A DNA stretch of 64,000 nucleotides from Fratercula arctica. Lineage: Eukaryota; Chordata; Aves; Charadriiformes; Alcidae. Shown in pieces: positions 44,968-56,700 of this stretch (position 1 is its first letter; each line of letters starts with the position of its first letter). The position numbers and the translations under genes are program-made. The notes under the pieces were generated by a model. That model searched no databases. It was given only the letters and a program-made list of their open reading frames with translations, and was not told the origin of the DNA. The DNA is taken from contig CANTUZ010000005.1 of assembly GCA_947846985.1 (NCBI GenBank), forward strand, positions 21,610,389 through 21,674,388, given 5' to 3'.

Positions 44968-47900
44968 GTAAGGAACGCCCAGCCTAAATTCATGAGCTGA
45001 ACGGTATTTTTTAAAAAGATTTTAAAAATATTTTTAAAATTATTTTAAAAAAGATTTTTAAAATATTTAAAATATAGGGCATGCTAATACTCCAGTGCAT
45101 TATGTTTTATATCCCTTTCTTTAGTAAACTAAAAGTTTTAGTAAGTAAAAAACCCCTAAACTAAAAAGCTGAGTGAACTAAAAGGTGAGAGGGTTGGGGG
45201 GTGTGTGTTGTTTGTAGTTTGGTTTTTTCCTTTTATCTACTTCTTCTCCCTTCAGCTTTTGTATATAGTTTCTTGGTTTGCCTGAATGTATTGCGTGTTC
45301 CTGAATAAGTTGGTGGAAATACTTCATGTACTGAGGTTTTGCAACAAAGCAGTTTAAAGTTGGACCAAACAATATCACGGTTCATTAGCAACTATTCTTC
45401 AAATAGGTAATAGCTGGTCTTACAGCCAGAGCCAGGAGGTGGCGCACGTGCAAAAGAAATAACGTAGAAAATGCTAATTTATTGCAATTAATTATTTTGG
45501 AGGATGATCCCGTGTCTTGACTTTGAATCAAACTAATGATTTCTTAATGTAAATGAATTAAATGATTTTTCGAATGCTTTAAGGCAAATGTAAGGAAGAT
45601 GGAATGATTTCTGTTTAGTTCATCCAGTAAATAAGGTGTTCCTGATGATGGGAAATTTTAAAGCAAGCTCCTCAAAATAAATACTCTGTGATCTTTATTA
45701 AAGGTAATATGTATCCCAAGCTTTGCTTATTCTATTGAGATCACTTCTGTCAGCTTCCATATAAAGATCGTTTTCCTCCAGGAATACTTTTCGAGAAACC
45801 GTTTTGAAATTAATCCTTAAATAATAACTCCTGTCTTCCCACTCGGGAGTGTGGGAAACAGAAGGAGAGCAGCTGAGGAGGGTCGAACTGTTGTTATACA
45901 CCACTGCGGGTGTCTGTAGGGATGAAGTTTTTGTTTTCATTGGGTTTTATATTTCCCTTTCTGCCTTCTAATTCTTTGAGGTCGCTGATTCACTTAAAAT
46001 AAAAATGCATGTCTCTGATCATCCGTGTGATTCCAGGAAATGTTAAGTGTTTAACATGCATCCAAAGTTCAACTTGGGAATTTGGGCTTGGGTTTCCACA
46101 GAACAAAGCCCTTGTGGAGTGCCAGACATAACAGAAAGGCTCTAGGGCTTCATTCTTTTTGGTGTTGTTTGAAACACTTATGCTGAGATGATGAGCATCG
46201 CTATTAAAGCCTAGAAAACAGGAAGGAAATCTGAGTATAGTATCCCCAAGTAACATGTACACCTATTTGGTTTTACTTTATTAAGTAAAAACGTTCTAGG
46301 CGATCTAACTAATTTCTTAATGGACTTGCTTGTATTTTACGTATATGTGTTAATCTATGCATTAATCTGAGTCAGATTAACAGTGATTAACTGCATTAAT
46401 CAGTCCTCTAAATATACGTGTTAGTCTTTGCTTAGCCTTTTTTGGTTTTATTGGTTATGTAGTCTTTAATCTGTTTTAAGATGCATTAAGTTTTAGTTAC
46501 AAGGGGTCTTTTACTTCTTTTCTTCTTTTTGGGATACTGGGGTGATAGCAATTTAGGTGTGCAGTGCAAAAAGATTGCCTTCTTGAGAGACAAAATCAAG
46601 GATAAAGGAAAGTCTCCAGAGTCTCCATCAAATCATCACTCTCTCTAATTGGCTTTTATTCTGATCTTGTTCCGACATCCCATCCTCTCCTAATGAACTT
46701 CTTTCTTTCCTGGAAATGGGAGATTTCTAGCACCTTCTCTTTAGCAATTATCTTAATTTATTTCTGACAAATATTTTAAACCAAAAAAAAAAAAAAAAAA
46801 AAAAGCCCAGACGCCTTAAAAGAACACACACCTTGATAGAAATACTTAGCAGGGCATTAAAATGCTCTAAATGCAACCACAGTTTAGTGAACACGGACTT
46901 AAGTTTTCCTGTAGAAGAGGAATCACTATTGCACACTGTGGATTATTTCTTCAATGTGGCACATTTTTAGGGGACCTCATGGCATAGAGTTTGCGTATGT
47001 ATATTGGCTGTGGTGCATGCTAGAAGTAAGTGAAGTTGCTATGCTCTTCGATATTTTCTTGCAACCACGTACTTGCATTGTGTCCAGTGATTTGCTGTTG
47101 CTATGCTTTCTACAATGTTGTAGTCCTACTAAAATAAAAATGTAATATATAAGCGGTCTCAAATCCTAGAGATTTTTCCAATATTCTGTGCCACTAAATG
47201 CTAAAACTGGCAGGGTTTTTAACATCTTTGTCTGCTTTTAAATAGTCTAGCTTTGAATATAGAGTGGAAGCTACTGGGAAAATCATTCTGTGCCAAGTGT
47301 CTTGACGTTTGCATTCAAACCTGCTGTTTAGCAAGGTTTCACACTTCCAGTTATGAAAATTCATGTTGAATTGAGCTAAAGTTTCTGTTTCTGCTGCTTC
47401 AGTTTTGACAAGTTTTTTTGGAAGAAGAAAGTAGATTTGTTCTCTTAAGATTAGGAGTAACCTTCATCCATCGCCCAGAATTCTTATTGCCTGCGAGTCA
47501 CGACCTGGTGGCTTCTGAAACGAATGTGTGGGTCTAGTCCCCACTCTGTGTTGGAGAAATGTGCGCAGCATGGGCAGTACGCTATGGGGAGCTCAGCAGA
47601 GAGGCCAAAAGATCTCATCTCCCTTCTCACTCTGAGAAGTGGTCCTTCTGCAGCACAACCAAGGACACTGGCACAGTGGCCTGTCACTGCCCATTTGGGG
47701 ATTTGTAGGGAATGTTTGTCTCCGGGGCAATTCATAATTCTGGCATCTATGGAGGGTGTTAAGTGCATCTACGAAGTCAAACACAGATTTGCATGGCAGG
47801 CTTTAGCCAGTAATTGCCCCTAGGGGTGTGCCATAAACCTCAATTCTGAAGAGAAAGCGCCAACCACGTGCTACGGAGCCTGCACAGACTGTGGGACAAA

Positions 47901-48883
47901 ACGCTGTTTCTGAAGTCGGCTTCCAGGAGTCATCTGAGATGACAGTAACTCGGTCCATTTCTCTAATACAGCTTTGCTGCTGCTCCGTGCTTTGAACTCT
48001 CTGTCCGTTGTCTCTGCAAGTTGTTGATTTTGACCACTGCACTCTGCTGTGTTTTCACCATTTAGTTACTATTAGTTAAGCAAGTACTCCATAGAAATAT
48101 ACAGAATCTTCATCTCATTAAGGTTGTTTCCTATAGCAAATTCTTTAAATTTAGTTCTATTTTATGTGTGCTTTAAAGAATTACATTTACGTTACAAGAA
48201 ATGAATTAGCCTACCTCATTGCTAGGAAAGATGTCTTCAGCCTTCTGAATCTAAGCAATATTCTAGCAGGTAGTTTTTGTTCTCATGCTAAGAGCCCAGG
48301 AATTCCACTTAAAAACCATTGCACCAGAGCATCGTAAGAGCAGTAGACTTTTAACCTTGTAGAGACTGAGCTCAACACAGCAAAGATCTAAAACTGAAAG
48401 CAATTAGCTTATGTGCAGATGATGCTGGATAATTTCCAAATCAGCTTTATTTCTCTTCGAAAAAGAGCGTGACTTCTGTCAGTCTTTCCTTATTCTATTT
48501 TATTACTGAAGTAAGTGCTTATAAAATGTACCTGCAAGGAATAATGTTATGAGAATTTCACACCTCACTTATCTTTTCTGCATTCATGTCTTTGCTCCTA
48601 TTCTTCCTCCTTTCACGGTAATTGTTGCATGTATAATATCAGCCCTCCCACTGGCACTAAGCAGCCCTTGTCACTCCCACACTTTACAGAGAGCACACGT
48701 GATTGAAAAACTGGTGGCAGAAGCTTCCTATCCAATACTGAGCGGTTTATGGAAAAGCTTGCAAAACTAGCACCTCTGATGTGAAGTTTCTTTGTGCCTG
48801 CTTGTCATGTTTGTATGGGCAAACACAAATCTCCCAATGCTATTTTTCATTGACTCGCATTTATCTACCTCTCCCCCCCTCAG
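44968..48883. other. Pseudogene intron, no gene recognised
   Basis: Contains an A/T-rich tract at 45008-45074 of ttttaaaa units and a poly-A run at about 46783-46804. A 99-codon frame at 47524-47823 has no recognisable similarity. Confidence 0.5.
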
Positions 48884-49066
48884 TGCTAATGGACCAAAAT
48901 CAAAAGAGGAATTCCCATCACGGAGGCAGCAACGATAATGTTGAAATCTCAGCAGACTCTGCGACAAAACACTGCTGTGTGGAGCTGGGTCCCAGGACTT
49001 CCTCGACCTCAGCTGTTCATCTGCGCACTTCCACCCCCATCTCCAGGCTCCAGAGCAGACCAAAAT
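48884..49066 (+). pseudogene. CCDC88C-like pseudo-exon D, Ser/Thr-rich
   Basis: The acceptor is ctccccccctcag, phase 1 in. The frame reads LMDQNQKRNSHHGGSNDN through LGPRTSSTSAVHLRTSTPIS and RLQSRPK without a stop. A donor at gtgtgc (49067) gives phase 1 out, which joins pseudo-exon E in frame. Confidence 0.75.
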
Positions 49067-49464
49067 GTGTGCAGGGCATTTGGTATGCCGGCTGTTAGTA
49101 CAAGTCAGGCTACTTCATAGCTCCTGCTTGGGTGAAGCATGGCTTCTAGTGGCGTTCAAGAACAGAACCACAGCACTAGTATTTTCATTCCTACTTTTTC
49201 TGGTTTAATTGAACAGATACGGGGTTTCCTTACTCTTGTAATGTTATCAACTCGACAGACCATATTTGGATGTCAGTTCTATTATGGTTCCCTGCACAAT
49301 GGTTCACAGCAGTGGTTAGAAGATGGCTGCTCTTCCAGCCTTGTCTCTATGAAACCCTCTTGATCACCTCAATCTTGTATAGTGCTAGAACGCATTGGAG
49401 ACTGACCTGAAGGACTAGCCTTCCTGTGTTTAATATTGCCTTTTAAGTTTTGTGTTCTTTTCAG

Positions 49465-49533
49465 GCTATAATTCAGAAAATAATCTATGTGAACAGTGCC
49501 TTGAGGTGGAGTTTGCAAGCACCAGACAGCATG
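49465..49533 (+). pseudogene. CCDC88C-like pseudo-exon E
   Basis: The acceptor is ttcttttcag and the donor atg|gtaagc. It encodes YNSENNLCEQCLEVEFASTR QH, matching the YNS-(E/D)-N-LCEPSLE block of Daple. 69 bases, phase 1 to phase 1. Confidence 0.85.
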
Positions 49534-50360
49534 GTAAGCTTGTAGCGTATATGAATGCCCTAAACCTCTACGTTAAGACTTCTTTCATTGCATCCACGGG
49601 AGCTGTCCTGGAGCCTTTTAGTTAAATTAACATGATATAATGAGATGTAGTGACGCAACACCATTTTGGGAACGTGAGTCTAAGTACTTCTATTTTTCTA
49701 TTGAGAAGCTTTTAATGGACATTTTCCCAAAATAAATTATCAAAAACAATGCTGACATTGAAACGAGCTGCCTTGCCCCAGCAACAGCCCATTAAATGCA
49801 TGTCCTACAGATCTGTTGCTGATTTTTCTGGACAATGTTCAATTCCTTTCCTAAGGGAGTGAAACAGCAATAAAAAAGAATTCGGGGGGATATGGGAGGG
49901 GGGGACGATGACTGTGTGGGGAGTGAGTGGGTGCATGGTGGGAACACTGGTGCAGCAGCAGCACTACCTGCTTAGAGATTTGTGGAAGACTTAATTTGCA
50001 GGCTGGTTACCAGCTCCTTCCAAAGAAACAAATTGAGAAAGAGAGAGCAACTTGTTGAACTTCTTCAGTATTTACATTACTTTGTTTACAGTTGCTGCAA
50101 AAGCAAAACCCAGAACATATTGCTTTGTGCAAAAAGTAAGTGAGAAAAACAATGTGGATCCTGAACAACTTGACTTGGAAAAGGAAAATGGTTTCTACTC
50201 TGTCCAGCCTTTGGCATGCTGTGTATATTAAGATGTTAATGTTTTCAAAGTGACTTGGTTGCACAGGTCCTATTTTCAGAAGGCAGACTGTAGCCAAGTC
50301 TCTTAGAGAATCAGAGGAACATAAGATCTGTTTGTTCAGTGCTTGTTTTCTGTTTTTCAG

Positions 50361-50429
50361 TGTCCAGGCCAAGCAGTTTAGAGAGCAGTAGAAACACTTC
50401 CAGCAGTAGTTTACCTCTCAGTTTGAAAG
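50361..50429 (+). pseudogene. CCDC88C-like pseudo-exon F
   Basis: The acceptor is tctgtttttcag and the donor aaag|gtaaag. It encodes VSRPSSLESSRNTSSSSLPL SLK, almost identical to the family's SRPSSLESSRNTSS block. 69 bases, phase 1 to phase 1, no damage. Confidence 0.92.
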
Positions 50430-51206
50430 GTAAAGCTTTTACAGCTGAGTTCTGACAAACAGGAATTGAAATCCCATTAAACTGTGTGCAAAATGCCGCT
50501 TTCCTTCCAATTAAATTTGAAGACTGTTGTTTTGAAATTGTTGTGTTATGCAATCTGGACATGGCTCTCTTGGGAATCAAAACTGCTGGCAAGAAGTGTA
50601 TTTCTAAGACTGATTCTGGCAGGGGGTGGCTTTTAAGGCAGGCAGCCTAGTTTTGCTTCAGTCGGACTGGCATCATATTGTGGGAAGTATCACGCCACTC
50701 CTAGGCTCCTTTTACAACACTAGGTCTCTGCTGTTGTAACTCTGTAGGCAGCTTGTGTATGGAATCAGCGTGCTCTGGAGATTTGCGTTTGCTGAAATTG
50801 AGCATCCTTGAAGGATGCCAGGACACTGTGCAAAAACCCACTTTCTGCTTTCCCACTGGCAGGTTCTGGCTCCCAGGTCACACACGGCCAAGACGGGGAG
50901 ATCTTATAGTGGCACAGAGACGGTAAAGAGGTCCCCTTACTAACTGTGTTATTCCAGTTCTTTGGACAAGTAGTTGTGCTTGTTTAACACAGGGGATTAA
51001 AGACTGTAAGGCATTTCCTAGTCCCGATTTTTCAAAGCTCTGACTGCCTTGAGTTCTGTGGGCGAAGAAAGTAAGGTCAAATATGCCAGCCAGCCTGTGT
51101 GGAAATGGCCCTGGATGATGAAGTTCCTACCTCAGTGAGAAATCTACTGAAATGAGGGAAGAATGGTGTCTTTAATGGTATTTATACTTCTCCTCAAGTT
51201 CCTTAG

Positions 51207-51499
51207 ATCATATCCATGGTAGAACTGAGAGCCTCAGCAGTGAAGATACGGCGCCAAGCAGAGAGGCACCAGCCTTGCTCTGGGACACCTATCCCTTTCA
51301 CTCTGCTTCTGCCAGCCAAAGCCCTAGCAGCAGCTGTGAGTCCTCCTCCCACAGGAATGGTTTGATCTCTTATGATATACCTCAGAAGAGTGCTCCATCC
51401 CACTGTTACGCAGGCAGGCAACAGTCTGCCTAACCTGGCAGCATGATGGTAACTTTGGAAGGGTTTTTGGAAGAGAGCAAGAGGCTACCTCCATCAAGT
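51207..51499 (+). pseudogene. CCDC88C-like pseudo-exon G
   Basis: The acceptor is caagttccttag and the donor gtaagt. It encodes HIHGRTESLSSEDTAPSREA, a variable Ser-rich part, then TAA at 51431-51433, then PGSMMVTLEGFLEESKRLPP in the same frame. HGRxESxSSED and MVTLEEFLEES are Daple/Girdin C-terminal blocks; FLEES lies in the region near the G-protein-activating motif. Confidence 0.88.
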
Positions 51500-53537
51500 G
51501 TAAGTAAATAGAGACAGATAGCCCATCTCAGATGTCAAAAAGCTGTTCAAAGCTGATTCAGGGGGATGGAGGCATAGGGAAACAAGGAAGGATGAGAAGA
51601 TCCTTGCTCATATGTGTGGAACTTGCAGAGAATCTTGCAAAAATGAATGAAACAGTTCCAACAACTAAGGCAAGATTAAGTTTCACACAGCACTCTGCTA
51701 GTTTATTTTGGTGTATTAGCAAGTCAGGCAGATGACGCACGGCAAGTACTATGTATTGGACTGCTGGGGCTTTTTAATATCAAACACTTGTGGTTGAGGT
51801 TTCGGATTATATCATCAGTTCTCAGATCCAGGTGTTTTTATTTGTGAACAGGTAAGTTCTCTGTGCAATTTTCAACTGCTAAATCTGTAATTAGAAATGA
51901 AACCTAACAGTAGTCTTCAGTTGAAGTGCAGTTGTTAAAACCGTCTCCTAATCTGAAAATACCATCAGTGCATTTGAGAGACAAAATTTTTCTTGCGGAA
52001 GGAAGTTCTTGGTCCTTTCACCATGCCGTGTGTCTGCGTGCTGACTGGCACTGTGCTGTTGGTTCAATAGCTGCAAGAATAGAATACGTCGCACGCTGAA
52101 GTGCTTTGTTAGAAATGAAATGTTTGTTTTCTAGATGGCATTTGTCTTTTACTGCTCAGACCGTACAGTAGTGAGGCAGTGCAGTATCGAGCATGTTAAT
52201 ATCTTAAGAACAATTCATTGTCAGTGTAAGTGAACAGATGTTTCTGTTTCATGCATGCCTTGGTAACAGTATTGAAATTAACAGACCTGTACCATTTTAT
52301 GGTATCAGTAAATTCTGGCCCTTGAATTTTCAGAGCAATATTTAAATATACCTCCTATTCCCTCATTATCCTAAATACAATTCTTAGCTTTTAGAGATGT
52401 TTAAAATTTGATGGTGTTTTTTTTTTTCTGTCTGTAACTACCTGACCATGTCTCCATTTTCATTCTTTCTGTCACCTGTGCTCCTTTTCAGTGTCGGCAC
52501 AGTTTAAATGAGAGTGCAATGATTTAATTGCACTGATTTCTGTTAGAAACTGAACTGATGCGCTGTATCCCTCTTGCTACTCCCTATGTACTTCTCTCCA
52601 TCAGGAACCTTCACAGTCACTCAAATCAGTCCTCAGTCATTCATGTCCCGACAGCATGAGGCACAGAACAGGCAGGGGAAATAGATCTACTTCACTGTAT
52701 ATCCCCAGGGTATCCATTGTTCTTGCTATGAAGGCAACAGGTCCCAACTTACAACAGCTTTTGCTAGTATATTAATACCTATCAAAGTATCCTGTAACTC
52801 TTAGCTGTTGTTTTAAAAGCTGCCAGATCACTTGCATTAATTGCTCATAAAGTATTTCCAGTGCTTGCTCATAAGCATGCGCGGTTTTGGAGGACTAGTC
52901 ATTCTATAATGTTAATGTGCGTAACAGCAGTTTAAAGTGAAGTTAAAAATAGCCCTAACACTTTAACATTTAGTTGCGCATAGAAATCTTTCCGCTGCAC
53001 TGTTGCCATTGATGGTGTTCGCTTCTAGAAAATGAGTTTTGTGACTGGAAGAAAGGTTTGGAACGCTAGCGAAATGAATATATTAAGCTTTAACATACTC
53101 CTCAGAGAAAAATAAAGAAATAAATTCCATGAGCTTGTCACAGCACATTTTTCATGAAGACAGCGTGTCCTTTAACTATTCTGAGCATGCCTCATATTAG
53201 TAGTCCAATGGCAGCTGATCAAACATCACCATTTTTGGATTGCATCGACCATCCCCATGAAATATTCATTGTATATTTTCTTTTACTGACAGGTTAATTG
53301 TCTGACTTGAAATTTGCAAGTTAGTTGTGCGCAAGCAATCGTATTTCCATTTTTGTAATGATTTTTTGGTACATTTCATTTTATTGTACACGCAGCTTTA
53401 GCCATATATAGTATATTGACTGGGAGAGGTGAGGAGAATCAATGGAGAAGCAAAGAAACTTTCTTGTAATGCTATCACATCTCCCCAAGGTATTCTCTCC
53501 TGTTATATCCCTGAAGTTACAGTAGAGTGTTACCCAG
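51500..53537. other. Pseudogene intron; no further exons read
   Basis: In CCDC88C the exon(s) between the FLEES block and the C-terminus encode several hundred residues. I find none here. Plain AT-rich sequence. Confidence 0.45.
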
Positions 53538-53741
53538 ATGAACTGTATTCTGGAAGATGACAGCCCATCACTGATGTTTGCTGATGCCAACGGGACCGTG
53601 GAGGAACCCATGAGCGGAAGCAGCTTCAACAGCACTCCCAGGTCTCCGGACCCCCAGGGGGGTCAGCAAGTGGTTTGGTATGAGTATGGGTGTGTGCAAC
53701 CCACGGATGCAGTTAGTCGTATGTGCGTTTGGTGTTGCTGA
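53538..53741 (+). pseudogene. CCDC88C-like pseudo-exon H, C-terminus
   Basis: The acceptor is tgttacccag. It encodes NCILEDDSPSLMFADANGTV, SGSSFNSTPRSPDPQGGQQV and VWYEYGCV. CAA at 53697-53699 stands where the stop should follow Val, so the frame runs 14 more residues to TGA at 53739-53741. No inactivating change before GCV. Confidence 0.88.
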
Positions 53742-56700
53742 CGTCTGGGTAGCATTTGTCTAAACACTGTGCCAGGTCTTAAAAGGCACCACCTGCATGC
53801 TGCACTGAGTGTTCTCCAGGCAGTGTTTTCTAGTAGGACAAAGTATGATTAAGAGAAACAAGGAGCAAAACCCCCAGCCCTTCTTTTGACACTGTTGTGC
53901 CTAAAACAAAGTGGAAGCCTGACCTAATCTCATGGCAGGCTGGGCACCTGATTCTCACAGGTGCTGAGCATTCCCCACTCCAGGAGAAGCCTAGCAGGGT
54001 CCTCTGTCATCGCTGCACTATGCGCCCCTCCTACCTACATTAAAGAAGAGTTTCACAAGTCACGTGTGTGTGCTGAACCCAGACCCACCATTGACAAATA
54101 TCCATAATGAAAAGCCAAACTTCTCTGCCAAAGACAGAACCAGATACTTGGCTTAAGTAGCTTAATGATAAAGCTGAAGAGCAAAAGTGTGTGGCTTTAG
54201 CCATGGATCTGTTAGAAACTTCTGTATACAGAAGTATAGAGGTAAACATGTAGACTTCAAGGGTCACATCTCAGCCTTCCCTGCTGGGACTGTGTAAACA
54301 CAGAGAGGCCAGTGTAATTACCCACTGCCTTCACTACAGCTGCAGCTCAGCGGATGCTTGACTCTGCAAGCCAAGTGGTGCTGCCTTTTGAAACTTATTT
54401 TATCTTTCATACGAACACTGGAAATAATGCAGCCTTTGAGGGGAGATGCCATTTCAATTGCAAAGGTGGCATCTCATGTACAAAAGTGTCTTCTAAGTAT
54501 GTGTATAAGAAGATCAAGTATTGTATAAGAATGCTGTGTAAATTGTATTTTTACAACCTTGTGTGCATGACAGCCCACATCCTAAGCGATATGTGGGGTT
54601 TTGTCTCCTAGAAATCCGTGTTTATGTCTCCAAGAACTTTGCTCAGTATAGAAAAAAAAATAATTTTGTATACATGTGAAAGAAATATACTTTTAAAAAT
54701 CTGTTTATCTGCAAAGAATTTCCTTGTGTTTCTGTCCACAGTGCCATCGGCTGCTTGTGCATATATGACCAAATGCGTATCTTTAATTGTATTACATGTT
54801 CGTAAAGCTGTTTTTCTTGCAATAGACTAAATCCTTAAAAACGTACTTGTTTTGCTGGTTCTGATTTAATCTAGTAAAAGCTAAAACCGATTCAACTGAG
54901 GATGTTTTTGTTATCTAGTATGTAGTAATCCCATTCTGGAAACTACAAAATAGCTTATAAAAAAAAAAGACTAAAATAAAATAGAAGGATGTTGTACTTT
55001 TTTTTTTCCCTGGTGAAAAAAACCAAACTCCACCATGATTAATGGTGCTGGATGGAGATCCATCTGCAAAAGCTTTGTCTAAGCCTCAGTATTTATTTGC
55101 ATTTCTGTGTGGCAGAGTTGCATTTGTTTTTTATAATGTTGCCACAAAAGATGTATCATAAATCTTTCCTTTAGGAGGATTGATCATGCAAATTAAGTAA
55201 CTTTGAGTTCACTGTAGGATCAGATCATTAGATTTTTGTGCTTCTCTGACCACTTCAGACAGGGCCAAGCACGCTGTCAATTTTGACCAAGCTTGCATTT
55301 TGTACAATCTGTTTCGTGCTTAACTCTCAGGATGCCTGACAAAAGTGAGAAATTATTCGTCTTTCAGCATGGGGAGAATGGCAAAAGGAACTTTCTGCCT
55401 TCTCTGCTATTTTAATTGTGAACCATAGTTGTGCAACAATTTTAAAATTATGTGGTATACAGTAATTTTAGAACATACTGAGTGGTTTTGCTAAACTGAA
55501 ATTCTCCCAGAAATTCCCTCTCAATATGGATTCTTGGCCAGATCATTGAAGACTGGTGTTTCTCCCTTGTTTCATCTCCTTTTTGGAGGCGTGTGCTTGA
55601 TTGCCCTGCAGGCTGGACTGCTGAGGAATTGACCAGTGAGTCATCAGTTACTGTACATCTGCTTTTGCTATAAATACCTGCCCAGTCACATCTTATTTGT
55701 CATTTTCTGAGTTGTTTACAATTATTTACTTTCTCAGTTCTAACGAATTTGAATAAAAATGTACTTACTACTTACGTAGTGCCTTTCAAGTATGGGATAA
55801 TTTTAAACACAGACGTTATAGCGTGGAACAACTCTTGAAGCACACAATGCTGTGGTGCTTGGGCCTTCCTGAGAACATTAAGCAAAATTTTGGTATAGGT
55901 GCCTGTTCTGCCACGGCAGGTGCAGTCATTTTACCGTCTGCTCAATTCATTAATTGTTCTCAACCCTTCTTTGAAAGAGGCAGTGTCTCCCAGGCAAGAG
56001 CCACCATGGGGTAAGAAATGAGGTGGGAGGGAAAACAAGGCCTGCCTGCAGCTGAGATGCTGCTGCTCTTTGCCTTTATGGGCTGTCCAGAGCAGTCGTC
56101 GGTAGGATAAATGGATGTTTCTGTGTGTCAAAGCTAATATGGGAGACAAGTCAACTGTGTTTAGAGAGACAGAAATCAGAAAATCCTCCTGCCTTTGGGC
56201 TGGTGGAGCTGGGCAGGTAGACCTGCTGTGAGGCAGCCAGAGCTGCCAGGAGAGGTTTTTCTGTGAGGGAAAAGTGGAGGGGGCAGAGCTGCCAGACCGC
56301 TTTCGGCTGTTCCATTCCTTCTGAGAAGAAAAGAGGAAACGTGATGAAATAGCAGCTGTTTCGATTTGCACAACTTTGAAGGCTACAGAGACTGGCTGTG
56401 CACAGGGCAGGTGGCCGGGCCCGGCCATTGGGGGTGTCGGCAGCAAGCTGGTGAGCCGCTGGCTCCAGCTGTGCCCTGGGATGTGTTGCGCACCAGGGAA
56501 AAGGGACCCTAGGATTCAGCACATGGGCTTTTCCCAGCTCTGCCTGGCAAAGGGCTGTAGGATGCTGGTGTTTCCTGACTGCGAATTATGTGTGCTAAAT
56601 AATTCTGTGAATGGTTCTGGATGTAACGCTTTGAGTAACGTCATTCAATAATGGAGCGCCTCGTTTTATATATGTGGCTCTTTAATTCCCTAGATCATGT

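Larger units (their letters stand above)
39558..53741 (+). pseudogene. CCDC88C-like (Daple) unprocessed pseudogene, 5'-truncated
   Basis: Eight dispersed segments match, in order, the C-terminal half of the CCDC88 (Girdin/Daple) proteins: 39558-39842, 43803-43896, 44726-44967, 48884-49066, 49465-49533, 50361-50429, 51207-51499 and 53538-53741. Diagnostic peptides are VENSTLSS, LLQDHEHL, KLNALRRHKEALEE, HWIGARASVKLIKPKK, GSNSMEE, RPSSLESSRNTSSSS, MVTLEGFLEES and the end WYEYGCV. The family couples Wnt/Frizzled-Dishevelled and G-alpha-i signalling; the GCV terminus is Daple's Dishevelled PDZ ligand. Introns and splice sites are kept, and phases agree across the run 44726-50429 and into 51207. 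Damage: a one-base frameshift at 39651-39656, TAG 39772-39774, lost coiled-coil exons before 43803, donor loss after 43896, TGA 44937-44939, TAA 51431-51433, missing exons before 53538, and loss of the final stop. The Hook domain and earlier coiled coil are absent. Calling it CCDC88C-like rather than CCDC88A or B rests on the WYEYGCV end. Confidence 0.85.

Noticed and set aside
47524..47823. 99-codon + frame with a matching minus-strand frame
   Set aside because: No family resemblance and no fitting splice sites; it lies in the intron between pseudo-exons C and D.
50868..50924. Candidate CCDC88C-like exon (SQVTHGQDGEIL) after pseudo-exon F
   Set aside because: It resembles the HGRxESxSSED block only loosely and hits a stop at once; 51207 matches that block much better and fits in phase.
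55931..56651. Overlapping frames of 90-171 codons on both strands
   Set aside because: Frames on both strands of a GC-richer patch, with no motif or splice support; typical shadow frames.
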